Assembly: GCA_030147805.1 (NCBI GenBank)
Contig: JASBUR010000029.1
Coordinates: forward strand, 1 to 50,312
Direction of reading: 5' to 3'
Length of the DNA stretch: 50,312 bases
DNA from: Sphingomonadaceae bacterium
Lineage (GTDB): Bacteria > Pseudomonadota > Alphaproteobacteria > Sphingomonadales > Sphingomonadaceae
Each line of letters begins with the position of its first letter. Position 1 is the first letter of the stretch. The notes under the pieces are model-generated. The model did not search any database, was not told where the DNA came from, and saw only the letters and a program-made list of their open reading frames with translations. Below are positions 41,760 through 50,312 of the stretch, piece after piece. The position numbers and the translations under genes were made by a program.

Positions 41760-42097
41760 TCGTCTTCGACCCCGTCGACATGATCGGTGCCGGTCAGGCC
41801 GCGCGACGCCAGCAGCACGACGAGCAGCAGCGCGGTCATCGCGAACGAGATGACGATCGCGGTGAGCACCAGCGCCTGCGGCAGCGGATCCGAATAGGCG
41901 TCGGGATTGGCGACGGTGCCGCTGCCGACCAGCGCGGGGGCGTCGACCTTCAGCCGCCCCATCGCATAGATGAACAGGTTGACCGCATAGGAGATCAGCG
42001 ACAGGCCGATGATCACCTGGAAGGTGCGCGGCCGCAGGATCAGCCAGACGCCCGAGGCGGTGAGCACGCCGATACCGAGGGCGAGGACCGCTTCCAT
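41756..42097 (-). CDS. mrpC: Mrp-type cation/proton antiporter subunit C (NuoK-like)
   Basis: A 113-residue, three-helix membrane protein of the NuoK/MnhC family (GIGVLTASGVWLILRPRTFQ, IIGLSLISYAVNLFIYAMG, ALVLTAIVISFAMTALLLVV). The segment PDAYSDPLPQALVLTAIVIS is the conserved MnhC motif. Its ATG shares one base with the mrpA stop (TAATG) and its stop overlaps mrpD by four bases. Confidence 0.93.
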   Translation of the reverse strand: MEAVLALGIGVLTASGVWLILRPRTFQVIIGLSLISYAVNLFIYAMGRLKVDAPALVGSGTVANPDAYSDPLPQALVLTAIVISFAMTALLLVVLLASRGLTGTDHVDGVEDE

Positions 42098-45003
42098 TAC
42101 GACGGCTCCGCCGGCCGGGCGCGCTTCATCGGTGTCCGGATCGACTGGTGGGCGAGCGCGATCAGCATCAGCGCGGTGGCGCCGACGACCAGGATGAACA
42201 CCCCGAGATCGAAGACCAGCGCGCTGGCGAGCGGCACCCGCCCGATCAACGGCAGTTCGGCATAGTCGAACCAGGAGGTCAGGAAGGGATAGCCGAACAG
42301 CCAGGCGCCGGCGCCGGTTGCCGTCGCGACGAGCAGCCCGACCCCGATCCAGCTCAACGGGCGCACGCGCAGTCGCGCTTCGACGCTCCGCGTGCCCGAC
42401 GCCACATATTGCAGGATCAGCGCGATCGACATCGTGACCCCCGCCGCAAAGCCGCCACCGGGGAGGTCATGGCCGCGGACCAGCAGGTAGAGCGCGAAGA
42501 CGATGATGAACGGGAACAGCCATTCCATGATGATGCGCGGCACCAGCAGATAGTCGGTCAGCGTATCGCCCACCCGCCGGCCCTCGCGCGCCTCGTCGGC
42601 GGCGTTCTGCAAGAGCTGCTGCTCGGGCGCTCGCACGCTCTCCTCGGCGGGGCGGAAGCGGCGCAGCAGCGAGAAGACGGTGACGCCGACGATGGCGAGC
42701 ACCGCGATCTCGCCGAGCGTGTCGAGCGCCCGGAAGTCGACCAGGATGACGTTGACGACGTTGCGGCCGCCGCCTTCGGCATAGGCGCGTTCGAGGAAGA
42801 AGGTCGACAGGCTCTCGCCGAGTGGCCGGGTCATGACGGCATAGGAGATCAGCGCCATGCCGCAACCGGCGGCGATCGCGATCAGCAGGTCGCTGCCGCG
42901 GCGCAGTCGGACCGCCAGCGGCGGACGACCCGCCGGCCAGACGTCGGGCCGCTGCTTGGGCAGCCACCTCAACCCGAGCAGCAGCAGCACGGTGGTCACC
43001 GTCTCGACGAGCAGCTGCGTGAGCGCGAGATCGGGGGCGGAGAGCCAGACGAAGCTGATGCAGCTGACGAGTCCTGCGCCGGCCATGAGGATGAGTGCGG
43101 CGAGGCGGCGGTATTTGGCCTGCCAGGCGGCGCCGATCGCACAGGCACCGCCGACCAGCCAGATCACCACGAAGCCGGGATCGGCGATGGTGCCGGTGGC
43201 ATCGCCGAGCGAATAGCCATAGCGTCCGAAGGGCAGGAACGCCGCAAGGCAGGCGATCGCGGCGAGCAGCTTGAGCTGCGGCTGCAGGCGCACCGTGCCG
43301 AGCCGGCGTTCGAGGGCGCGCGCCGTGTTGACGATCGATGCGAGCACGGCGTCGAAGCCCTTGCGGCCCTTGAAGCGGCCGATCAGCGGCGCGCCGCTCA
43401 TCGCGTTGAGCCGCTCGCGGAAGATCAGATAGCCGGCGCCCCCGCCGGCGAGCGCGACCAGGCTGAGCAGCAACGGCCGGTTGAAGCCATGCCAGATGGC
43501 GAGACTGTAGGCGGGCGTGGCGCTCCCCAGCACCGAGCGCACGGCGGTGTCGAGGAACGGACCCACGGTGATCGCGGGAAGGGTTCCGACGACGAGGCAG
43601 GCGAGAACGAGAACCTCGATCGGCACGCGCATCCAGAACGGTGCTTCGTGCGGCTGCTTGGGCAGCCCCACCGGCGGCGGCCCGAAGAACGCCTGGTGGA
43701 TGAACCGCACCGAATAGAGCACGCTCAGTGCCAGCGCCGCGGTCGCGAGATAGGGGAGGGCGGCGTCGATCGGCGTGCCGCTGTGCGTGTCGAGCGCCTC
43801 GGCGAGGAACATCTCCTTCGACAGGAAGCCGTTGAGCAGCGGCACGCCCGCCATCGCCGCGGCGGCGACCATCGCCAGCGTCGCGGTGTAGGGCATGAAG
43901 CGGTAGAGCCCGCTCAGGCGCCGCAGGTCGCGCGTGCCGGCCTCATGGTCGATGATGCCGGCGGCCATGAACAGCGAGGCCTTGAAAGTGGCGTGGTTGA
44001 GCGTGTGAAAGATCGCGGCGACGGCGGCCAGCGGGCTGTCGAGGCCGAGCAGCAGCGTGATCAGCCCGAGGTGGCTGATCGTCGAATAGGCGAGCAGGCC
44101 CTTCAAGTCCTGCTGGAAGATTGCCGCCCAGGCGCCGATCCCCATCGTCGCGAGGCCGACCGTCGTCACGATCAGATACCAGGCGTCGGTGCCGGCGAGC
44201 ACCGGCCACAGCCGGATCATCAGGAAGATGCCGGCCTTCACCATCGTGGCCGAGTGAAGATAGGCGGAGACGGGGGTCGGCGCCGCCATCGCATGCGGCA
44301 GCCAGAAGTGGAACGGGAACTGCGCGCTCTTGGTGAAGGCGCCGAGCAGGATCAGCACCAGCGCCGGTAGGTAGAGTTCGCTCGATCGCACGAGGTCGCC
44401 CGCGGCGAGGACCTCGTCGAGATCGTAGCTGCCGACGATCTTGCCCACCAGCAGCACGCCGACGAGCAGGCAGACTCCGCCCGCCGCGGTGACGATCAGC
44501 GCCATGCGCGCGCCCTTCCGGGCAGTCTCGTTATGGTGCCAATAGCCGATCAGCAGGAAGGAAAAGAGGCTGGTCAGCTCCCAGAAGAAGACCAGCTGGA
44601 CGAGGTTGCCCGACAGGACGAGGCCGAGCATCGATCCCATGAACGCGAGGAAGAAGGCGAAGAAGCGCGGGACCGGATCCTCGGGCGACATATAATAGCG
44701 CGCATAGACGACGACCAGGAAGCCGATCGCGAGCACCAGGAAGGCGAAGATCCACGCCAGCCCGTCGAGCCGGAGCACCAGATCGAGCCCGAGCGACGGC
44801 AGCCACGCGATCTCCGCGCGCAGCGCCCCGTCGGCGAGCGACGAATAGAGCAGCGCGGTGAGAAGGGCGCCGACGAGCGCGGTGCCGCCGGCGACAAGCC
44901 CGGCGGCGTTGCGCGCGCGCGCCGGCAGCAGGGCGGCGAGCAGACTCCCCGCGAACGGCAACGCGAGCAGCACCCACAGTAGATCGGCGGTCGCGGCGGA
45001 AAT
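42097..45003 (-). CDS. mrpA: Fused Mrp-type antiporter subunits A and B (PhaAB-like), probable ATT start
   Basis: A 968-residue protein. The N-terminal two-thirds is a NuoL-like core (FFLAFMGSMLGLVLSGNLVQ, FFWELTSLFSFLLIGYWHHN, STISHLGLITLLLG). A DUF4040/MrpB-like helix set follows, and the last about 150 residues are an MnhB domain (LLVRGHDLPGGGFAAGVTMS). This A+B fusion is the arrangement of rhizobial pha operons. The complex exchanges Na+ or K+ for protons. No ATG, GTG or TTG sits at the expected start. An ATT (45003) lies eight bases after a good AGGAG (45012-45016). Alternatives are GTG 44973, with no ribosome site, or far-upstream starts with a non-membrane extension. Confidence 0.9.
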   Translation of the reverse strand: MSAATADLLWVLLALPFAGSLLAALLPARARNAAGLVAGGTALVGALLTALLYSSLADGALRAEIAWLPSLGLDLVLRLDGLAWIFAFLVLAIGFLVVVYARYYMSPEDPVPRFFAFFLAFMGSMLGLVLSGNLVQLVFFWELTSLFSFLLIGYWHHNETARKGARMALIVTAAGGVCLLVGVLLVGKIVGSYDLDEVLAAGDLVRSSELYLPALVLILLGAFTKSAQFPFHFWLPHAMAAPTPVSAYLHSATMVKAGIFLMIRLWPVLAGTDAWYLIVTTVGLATMGIGAWAAIFQQDLKGLLAYSTISHLGLITLLLGLDSPLAAVAAIFHTLNHATFKASLFMAAGIIDHEAGTRDLRRLSGLYRFMPYTATLAMVAAAAMAGVPLLNGFLSKEMFLAEALDTHSGTPIDAALPYLATAALALSVLYSVRFIHQAFFGPPPVGLPKQPHEAPFWMRVPIEVLVLACLVVGTLPAITVGPFLDTAVRSVLGSATPAYSLAIWHGFNRPLLLSLVALAGGGAGYLIFRERLNAMSGAPLIGRFKGRKGFDAVLASIVNTARALERRLGTVRLQPQLKLLAAIACLAAFLPFGRYGYSLGDATGTIADPGFVVIWLVGGACAIGAAWQAKYRRLAALILMAGAGLVSCISFVWLSAPDLALTQLLVETVTTVLLLLGLRWLPKQRPDVWPAGRPPLAVRLRRGSDLLIAIAAGCGMALISYAVMTRPLGESLSTFFLERAYAEGGGRNVVNVILVDFRALDTLGEIAVLAIVGVTVFSLLRRFRPAEESVRAPEQQLLQNAADEAREGRRVGDTLTDYLLVPRIIMEWLFPFIIVFALYLLVRGHDLPGGGFAAGVTMSIALILQYVASGTRSVEARLRVRPLSWIGVGLLVATATGAGAWLFGYPFLTSWFDYAELPLIGRVPLASALVFDLGVFILVVGATALMLIALAHQSIRTPMKRARPAEPS

Positions 45004-45279
45004 CTCGGTATCTCCTGGTGGGGCGGTGTTGCGTTTGACGGGCGGCGGGGCGGCATCGGTACATTCCCGGCCCCAGCCATTTGGGCAAGCGATTGGCACC
45101 CCGGTTCGTTCCAGCGCCCGCACAAGATCGACATCGCAAGGCTGGCGCTGGCAGCGAGGCGTCGCCTTGGGGGCGTTTCTCACGGCGCAGCACGTACAGC
45201 GCGCGCTGCGTCGGCCCGATCGGCGCGGGGAGCGGGCCCTGGCCGCGGTCGGTCGCGCCGGGGGCGGTTGCCGCCGCCG

Positions 45280-47505
45280 TCAGACCGGCGGCAGGCCGTC
45301 GAGCAGCTCGTCGAGCGTCAGCGGGAAATCGCGCACGCGCACCCCGGTCGCGTTGTAGATCGCGTTGGCGACCGCGGCGCCCGCGCCCGAGATGCCGAGC
45401 TCGCCGATGCCCTTCGACTGCAGCGGATTGGCATAGGCGTCGCGCTCGGGGAGGAACACCACCTCGATCGGCGGGACGTCGGCGTGCACCGGCACATGAT
45501 ATTCGGCGAGGTCGCGGTTGACGATCTTGCCGGTCCGGACGTCGTGGAACAGCTCCTCGGTGAGTGCGGCGCCGAGGCCGAAGACGATGCCGCCGAGGCA
45601 TTGCGAGCGCGCGGTCTTCTCGTTGAGGATGCGCCCCGCCGCGAACACGCTCGTCCAGCGCCTGACGCGCGACTCGCCCGTCACCATGTTGACGTGCACT
45701 TCGCAGAAATGCGCGCCGTAGGACGCCTGCCGCAGCGCGTCGTCGAGCTTGCCCGCCTCGATGCGGCCCGTGGTGGCGAGGCCGTCGCCGGCGAGCTCGG
45801 CGAGCGCCACCTGGCGGTTGGCGCAGATCGCCGCGCCGTCCTTGAGCGTCAGCTCGTCGACCGCGCAGCCGAGGCGGTCGGCGAGCCGCTCGCGCAGCCC
45901 TTCGCAGGCGAGATAGACCGACGAGCCGCTGCTGCCGGCGCCCCACGAGCCGCCCGATCCCGCGCCCGGCGGGAAGCAGTTGTCGCCGAGGCGGACCTCG
46001 ACGCGGTCGAGCGGCAGGCCGAGCATCTCGCCCGCGATCTGCGCGAGGATCGTGTAGGTGCCGGTGCCGATGTCGGTCATGTCGGTCTCGACGACCGCGC
46101 GGCCATCGGCGGTCACCGCGACGCGCGCCTCGGAGCTCTTGAGCTTGTTCGAGCGCGCCGAGGCCGCCATGCCGTGGCCGACCAGCCATTCGCCGCGGCG
46201 CAGCGCGCCGGGCGTGGCGTTGCGCTCGGCCCAGCCGAAGCGCCGCGCCCCCTCGTCGAGGCAGTCGACGAGCCGTCGGCTCGAGAAGGCGACGTCCTTC
46301 TGCGGATCGCGCTCGGGCTCGTTGCGCTTGCGCAGCTCGACCGGGTCGAGGCCGAGCTTCTCGGCCAGCTCGTCGATCGCGCATTCGAGCGCCAGCATGC
46401 CGACCGCCTCGCCGGGCGCGCGCATCGATCCCGACAGCACGCGGTTCACGCGGACCATGTCGTGGCGGATGGTACGGTTGGGCGCCGCGTAGAGGAAATG
46501 CGTCGCGGTGCCGGCGGGCTCGAAGAAATCCTCGCCAGGCAGGTTGCTGCAGATCGTGTCGTGCCCGATCCCGGTCAGCTGGCCGTCGGCGGTCGCGGCG
46601 AGGCGCACGCGCTGGTGCGTGTCCGATCGGCGGACGGTGGCGTCGAACACCTGCTGGCGCGTCATCACCGCCTTCACCGGCCGGCCGAGCTTCTTCGCCG
46701 CGACCGCCGCGGCGACCGATTCGGGGGCGATGCCGAGCTTCGAGCCGAAGCCGCCGCCGACATAGGCCGAGACGATCCGCACCTGGTCCACCTCGAGCCC
46801 GATCGCATCGGCGAGCTGCTCGCGGTCCGAGGCGGGCATCTGGTACGAGCCGTAGAGCGTCAGCCCGTCGTCGCCCCAGCAGGCGGTCGAGGCGTGCGGC
46901 TCCATCGCGGCGCTGTTCTGGCTCGGCGTCGTATAGGTGACGTCGACCGTCACCGGCGCTGCGGCCATCGCGGCGTCGAGGTCGCCGTTGGCGAAGTGCG
47001 GCTCGACCGCGCCGCCCGACGGCGCCTTGTCCGCCTCGCCGAGGCGGTCGGCGACGCTGTACAGGCCGGGCTTGCGGTCGCCCTCGACCGCGAGCCGCTC
47101 GCCGGCGGCGCGCGCCTGCTCGTAGGTCTCGGCGACGACGATCGCCACCGGCTCGCGGAAATAGGCGACCTCGCGGACGCCCTGCTCAGGCGCCTCGGTC
47201 TCGCCGCCCTGCTGCGCGTTGCGGAGGAAGGTCTCGTAGTCGATGACGACGTCGATGACGCCGGGCATCGCCTTCGCCGCCTCGACATCGAGGCCGAGTA
47301 CCGTGCCGCGGCCGAAGGGCGCCGCCACCAGATAGCCGTAGGCGAGGTCGTCGAGCGCATATTCGGCGGCGTAGGTGGCGCGGCCCGAGACCTTGAGCGG
47401 GCCGTCGACGCGGTCGATCGGCCGGCCGATGACCCCCTGGGCGCCGTCGAGCAGGCTGTGCTCGACGGGGTCGTCCATGACGAGGGTGCGCTTGGCGTCG
47501 CTCAT
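45280..47505 (-). CDS. paoC: Molybdenum-cofactor subunit of aldehyde oxidoreductase (PaoC-like)
   Basis: A 741-residue protein of the xanthine dehydrogenase family. [20 protein letters not shown] at the N-terminus is typical, as are [40 protein letters not shown] and the late [20 protein letters not shown], which contains the catalytic Glu. It binds the molybdopterin cofactor and hydroxylates aldehydes or N-heterocycles. It is the third gene of a coupled operon; its ATG overlaps the FAD-subunit stop by four bases (ATGA). The frame reading further upstream lies within that gene. The maturation chaperone (PaoD/XdhC) is not in the window. Confidence 0.9.
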   Translation of the reverse strand: MSDAKRTLVMDDPVEHSLLDGAQGVIGRPIDRVDGPLKVSGRATYAAEYALDDLAYGYLVAAPFGRGTVLGLDVEAAKAMPGVIDVVIDYETFLRNAQQGGETEAPEQGVREVAYFREPVAIVVAETYEQARAAGERLAVEGDRKPGLYSVADRLGEADKAPSGGAVEPHFANGDLDAAMAAAPVTVDVTYTTPSQNSAAMEPHASTACWGDDGLTLYGSYQMPASDREQLADAIGLEVDQVRIVSAYVGGGFGSKLGIAPESVAAAVAAKKLGRPVKAVMTRQQVFDATVRRSDTHQRVRLAATADGQLTGIGHDTICSNLPGEDFFEPAGTATHFLYAAPNRTIRHDMVRVNRVLSGSMRAPGEAVGMLALECAIDELAEKLGLDPVELRKRNEPERDPQKDVAFSSRRLVDCLDEGARRFGWAERNATPGALRRGEWLVGHGMAASARSNKLKSSEARVAVTADGRAVVETDMTDIGTGTYTILAQIAGEMLGLPLDRVEVRLGDNCFPPGAGSGGSWGAGSSGSSVYLACEGLRERLADRLGCAVDELTLKDGAAICANRQVALAELAGDGLATTGRIEAGKLDDALRQASYGAHFCEVHVNMVTGESRVRRWTSVFAAGRILNEKTARSQCLGGIVFGLGAALTEELFHDVRTGKIVNRDLAEYHVPVHADVPPIEVVFLPERDAYANPLQSKGIGELGISGAGAAVANAIYNATGVRVRDFPLTLDELLDGLPPV

Positions 47506-48491
47506 CGCCCGGTCTCCCGCGTCAGTTCGGCAAGGCAGGCGACGAGCGTGCGCCGCGCCAGCGGCAGCTTGAAGTCGTTGCTGCCATGGCCGCGCGCGTC
47601 GCGGAGCAGCGCGTCGGCCGCCGCCTCGAACGCCGGCCGGCCCGGCGCCTGGCCGATCAGCGCCGCCTCGACCGCCGGGTCGCGCCACGGCATCGTGCCG
47701 ATCCCGCCGAAGGCGAGCCGCGCCGCGCGGATCTCGCCGGCCTCGACCGCCACCGCGCCCGCGACCGAGACCAGCGCGAAGGCATAGGAGGCGCGGTCGC
47801 GCACCTTGCGGTAGAGCTGCCGGCCCGGCGGCGGCGGCGGCAGCTCGACATGGGTGATCAGCTCGCCGGGCTCGAGCACCGTCTCGATGTGCGGCGTGTC
47901 GCCGGGCAGGCGGTAGAGCTCGCCGATTGCGAGGCGCCGCGTCGCGCCCGCCGGGGTCAGCGTCACGATCGTCGCCTCGAGCGCGCGCATTGCCACCGCC
48001 ATGTCCGACGGGTGCGAGGCGATGCACTGGTCCGAGGTGCCGAGCACCGCGAGGATGCGGTTGACGCCCTCGCGCGCCGAGCAGCCGCTGCCGGGGTCGC
48101 GCTTGTTGCAGCGAGTCGCGGTGTCGTAGAAATAATAGCAGCGCGTGCGCTGCAGGAGGTTGCCGCCGGTGGTCGCCTTGTTGCGCAGCTGCCCCGAGGC
48201 GCCGGCGAGCAGCGCCGACGACAGCAGCGGGTAGCGCTCGCGCACCGCCGGATGCGCGGCGAGATCCGAATTGGGCACGAGCGCGCCGATCCGCAGCCCG
48301 CCGTCGGCGACGTCCTCGACGTCGTGCAGGTCGAGCCGGTTGATGTCGACGAGCCGCTCGGGGGTCTCGATCTGCAGCTTCATCAGGTCGAGGAGGTTGG
48401 TGCCGCCGGCGATGTAGCGCGTCCGCGCCGCAGCGGCGGCGCCGACGGCGGCCGCGGGGCTGTCGGCGCGCCGATAGTCGAACGTCTTCAT
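47502..48491 (-). CDS. paoB: FAD/[4Fe-4S] subunit of aldehyde oxidoreductase (PaoB-like)
   Basis: A 329-residue FAD-binding subunit ([48 protein letters not shown]). An insertion after NLLQRTRC with [10 protein letters not shown] supplies extra cysteines. This pattern is known in E. coli PaoB, where it binds a [4Fe-4S] cluster absent from most xanthine dehydrogenases. It carries electrons from the molybdenum centre to the acceptor. Its ATG overlaps the 2Fe-2S subunit stop by four bases and its stop overlaps the next gene. Confidence 0.9.
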   Translation of the reverse strand: MKTFDYRRADSPAAAVGAAAAARTRYIAGGTNLLDLMKLQIETPERLVDINRLDLHDVEDVADGGLRIGALVPNSDLAAHPAVRERYPLLSSALLAGASGQLRNKATTGGNLLQRTRCYYFYDTATRCNKRDPGSGCSAREGVNRILAVLGTSDQCIASHPSDMAVAMRALEATIVTLTPAGATRRLAIGELYRLPGDTPHIETVLEPGELITHVELPPPPPGRQLYRKVRDRASYAFALVSVAGAVAVEAGEIRAARLAFGGIGTMPWRDPAVEAALIGQAPGRPAFEAAADALLRDARGHGSNDFKLPLARRTLVACLAELTRETGR

Positions 48492-48988
48492 GCGCCGGCG
48501 CCCGCGACGTCGCGGATCGCGTCGACGATGTTGGGATAGGCCGAGCAGCGGCAGAGATTGCCGCTCATCCGCTCGCGGATCTCCTCGTCGGTCAGCGCGA
48601 CGGCGTCGGTCCCCGGCTCGCTGACCAGGCTCGGCCAGCCCTTCGCCACCTCGTCGAGCATGCCGACCGCCGAGCAGATCTGCCCCGGCGTGCAATAGCC
48701 GCACTGAAAGCCGTCGTGGCGGACGAAGGCGGCCTGCAGCGGATGCAGCGCCGCGGGCGACCCGAGGCCCTCGATCGTCACGATCTCGTCGTCGTCGTGC
48801 ATGACCGCGAGCGTCAGGCAGGAATTGATCCGCCGGCCGTTGATCAGCACCGTGCAGGCGCCGCACTGGCCATGGTCGCAGCCCTTCTTGCTGCCGGTCA
48901 GCCCGAGATGCTCGCGCAACAGGTCGAGCAGCGAGGTGCGGACGTCGACGTCGACCTCGTGCGTGTCGCCGTTGATCCTGATCCGCAT
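48488..48988 (-). CDS. paoA: [2Fe-2S] subunit of aldehyde oxidoreductase (PaoA-like, no Tat signal)
   Basis: A 166-residue iron-sulfur subunit that holds two [2Fe-2S] clusters. The plant-type cluster motif is [12 protein letters not shown] with a fourth Cys in NSCLTLAV. The C-terminal cluster motif is [10 protein letters not shown] with [12 protein letters not shown]. coli PaoA has a twin-arginine signal; here the protein begins directly with [13 protein letters not shown], so the enzyme is probably cytoplasmic. AAGGGG seven bases upstream of the ATG at 48988 supports this start. It is the first gene of the operon. Confidence 0.9.
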   Translation of the reverse strand: MRIRINGDTHEVDVDVRTSLLDLLREHLGLTGSKKGCDHGQCGACTVLINGRRINSCLTLAVMHDDDEIVTIEGLGSPAALHPLQAAFVRHDGFQCGYCTPGQICSAVGMLDEVAKGWPSLVSEPGTDAVALTDEEIRERMSGNLCRCSAYPNIVDAIRDVAGAGA

Positions 48989-49209
48989 CGATGCACCCCT
49001 TCTGGCCGAGCCAGATGAACGCATGATCGCGAGAGGGTTTCCGGCCGGACTGTCGTTTGCTCGCTGGAAGGCGCCGCGACGCCGTTCGACCCGGCCCGCC
49101 GGCTTCGACGATCGGCCCGAGCTGACGTCCGTCCGGCCGGAATCATCCTATAAGAATTCTATGCTCATCGCGGGGCGCGAGCGGATCTGCACGTCTGAAC
49201 GAGGAATCT

Positions 49210-50312
49210 ATGGTCACGAGCTTCAACAACTGGCGACTGTCGCGCAAGATGCTGTCGGTCTTCTCGCTGATTGGCCTCGTGCTGATTGCGGTCGCCCTTA
49301 CCGGCGAAATTGCCGCCTCCCGCCTCAGCGCGAGCGCGTCCGATCGCTTGCGTACCGCGCTGCACGGCACCGCGACGCTCGCGCAGGTTCTCGCGCAGAT
49401 CCGCGAGCAGCGCATCATCGTCTATTCGCACATGACCGCAAAGTCGCCGGAGGAGGCAGCCAAGCTCGAAGACCGGATGTCCAAGGCGCAGGCCGATGTC
49501 GCGGCAACGGTCGATGAATATGCCGCCGTGGCTGCCCCCGTCCTCGCGGAGGAAGTGGCAAAGCTTCGCGCCGCCACGGACGCGCTGGCCGAGACGAATG
49601 ATCGCATCCTCAAATCGAAATATGCGGCGCCCGGGCAGACGCTCGACCTGGTGAAGGGGGAAGGCAAGGAAGCGTCGCATGCGGCGATTGGCCAGGCCGA
49701 TCTTCTCGTCAGGATGACCGGTGAGCGCGCCAAGCAGGCCGAGGTCGCGGATGACGCGAACCGACGCAAGGTCACGCTTTTCACCGCATTCCTCTCGGTG
49801 GCGTCGCTTGCCGCGCTCGTCGGGCTGTGGTGGCTCATTGCCAAGACGCTCTCGCGGCCCATGGCCGACCTCGCCAGCGTGACGACGCTGCTCGCCGACG
49901 GCGGGACCGCCACCGTGCCGCACCGCGATCGGGGCGATGAACTCGGCGACGTCGCCAGGTCGGTGGAGACCTTCCGCATCGCCGCGGTGGCGCGCGCCGA
50001 GGCCGATGCGCGTGCAGCGGCCGAACAGGCGACGGTCAGCAACTCGCTCGGCGAAGGGCTCCAGGCGCTCAGTGCCGGCGACCTCACCGCCGAGGTGACC
50101 GCCGACTACCCGGCGGGCTATGCCGCGCTCAAGACCAACTTCAACGATGCGCTGGCGAGCCTTCGCACGCTGATCGGGGCGGTCGGCAGCGGCGCGGAGG
50201 CGATCCGCACCGGCTCGACCGAGATCGCGTCGGCGTCGGAGGATCTGGCGCGGCGCACCGAGAGCAATGCCGCGAGCCTCGAGCAGACCTCGGCGGCGCT
50301 CGTGCAGATCGA
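49210..50312 (+). CDS. Methyl-accepting chemotaxis protein, C-terminus cut by window edge
   Basis: An open frame from ATG 49210 to the window end (about 367 codons). A first membrane helix is near residues 13-35 (MLSVFSLIGLVLIAVALTGE). A periplasmic four-helix-bundle sensor of about 150 residues follows, then a second helix (LFTAFLSVASLAALVGLWWL). A HAMP domain (LSRPMADLASVTTLLADGG) and a second HAMP-like segment (ALSAGDLTAEVTADYPAGYA) come next, then the start of the signalling coiled coil (GSTEIASASEDLARRTESNA). GAGGAAT precedes the ATG. It is transcribed away from the aldehyde oxidoreductase operon; ligand unknown. Confidence 0.87.
   Translation, partial: MVTSFNNWRLSRKMLSVFSLIGLVLIAVALTGEIAASRLSASASDRLRTALHGTATLAQVLAQIREQRIIVYSHMTAKSPEEAAKLEDRMSKAQADVAATVDEYAAVAAPVLAEEVAKLRAATDALAETNDRILKSKYAAPGQTLDLVKGEGKEASHAAIGQADLLVRMTGERAKQAEVADDANRRKVTLFTAFLSVASLAALVGLWWLIAKTLSRPMADLASVTTLLADGGTATVPHRDRGDELGDVARSVETFRIAAVARAEADARAAAEQATVSNSLGEGLQALSAGDLTAEVTADYPAGYAALKTNFNDALASLRTLIGAVGSGAEAIRTGSTEIASASEDLARRTESNAASLEQTSAALVQI

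Noticed and set aside
42148..44370. A 740-codon open frame on the plus strand over the antiporter genes
   Set aside because: Antisense of mrpA with Glu/Arg/Gln/His-rich composition and no domain; the minus-strand membrane protein is unmistakable.
42097..45183. Using the far-upstream ATG at 45183 as the mrpA start
   Set aside because: It would add 60 polar, proline- and arginine-rich residues before the first membrane helix and ignores the AGGAG placed correctly for the ATT at 45003.
45268..47787. An 839-codon open frame on the plus strand
   Set aside because: Antisense of the molybdenum subunit gene, low-complexity product.
1..50312. CRISPR arrays, rRNA and tRNA genes
   Set aside because: No regularly spaced repeats and no tRNA or rRNA sequence signatures were recognised anywhere in the window.

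Overview
The window is very GC-rich, densely packed chromosomal DNA. The protein families, the repeated ATGA/TAATG gene junctions and the small 'DEIVVCARLPE'-type secreted protein point to an alphaproteobacterium, most likely a sphingomonad (Sphingomonadales). That is an inference from gene content; no rRNA or tRNA gene is present to confirm it. No CRISPR array was seen.

Layout. 1-5.0 kb (minus): truncated secreted amidohydrolase, hemerythrin-like protein, large secreted zinc metalloprotease. 5.1-6.0 kb (plus): class II glutamine amidotransferase. 6.07-9.33 kb: an AT-richer insertion. 9.3-13.0 kb: cyclic-nucleotide-domain protein, CYP153-like P450, secreted M20 peptidase. 13.1-16.2 kb (minus): marR-emrA-emrB efflux operon. 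16.3-21.3 kb: VCBS-repeat secreted protein, small secreted protein, Tat-exported EreA/ChaN-like protein, diguanylate cyclase, DUF952. 21.4-24.3 kb: alpha/beta hydrolase facing a tryptophan 2,3-dioxygenase/kynureninase-like pair. 24.4-31 kb: PQQ-type sugar dehydrogenase, D-Ala-D-Ala carboxypeptidase, EF-G paralogue, endonuclease V, L,D-transpeptidase. 31.2-37.6 kb (plus): paired acyl-CoA dehydrogenases separated by a palindromic repeat, YbdG-type mechanosensitive channel, Tat-exported M19 dipeptidase homologue, flavin monooxygenase. 37.6-45.0 kb (minus): DUF2254 protein and a six-gene Mrp/Pha cation/proton antiporter operon with fused A+B subunits. 45.3-49.0 kb (minus): PaoABC-like molybdenum aldehyde oxidoreductase. 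49.2 kb to the end (plus): truncated methyl-accepting chemotaxis protein.

The most notable structure is the 6070-9325 insertion. It is bounded by imperfect terminal inverted repeats (17 of the first 19 positions match) whose outer bases resemble IS1 ends (GGTRRTG-CTC...). An exact 8-bp target duplication (CGCCCGCG) flanks it. It encodes a 290-residue IS1-type DDE transposase in a single frame, but at 3256 bp it is several times longer than a simple IS1. The extra DNA carries passenger genes: two small membrane proteins on the left; a HigB-like toxin, an XRE antitoxin and a DUF3467-like protein in one overlapping operon; and, on the right, a KGG-motif protein overlapping a 53-residue membrane protein. 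The insertion landed in the last codons of the cyclic-nucleotide-domain gene, and the element's own inverted repeat now supplies that gene's final residues and stop codon.

How the genes work together: the envelope and turnover genes (M20, M19, metalloprotease, DacC-like, L,D-transpeptidase) suggest active peptide scavenging and peptidoglycan remodelling. The P450, acyl-CoA dehydrogenases, sugar dehydrogenase, TDO, FMO and aldehyde oxidoreductase suggest a versatile oxidative catabolism. Emr and Mrp provide efflux and cation/pH homeostasis.
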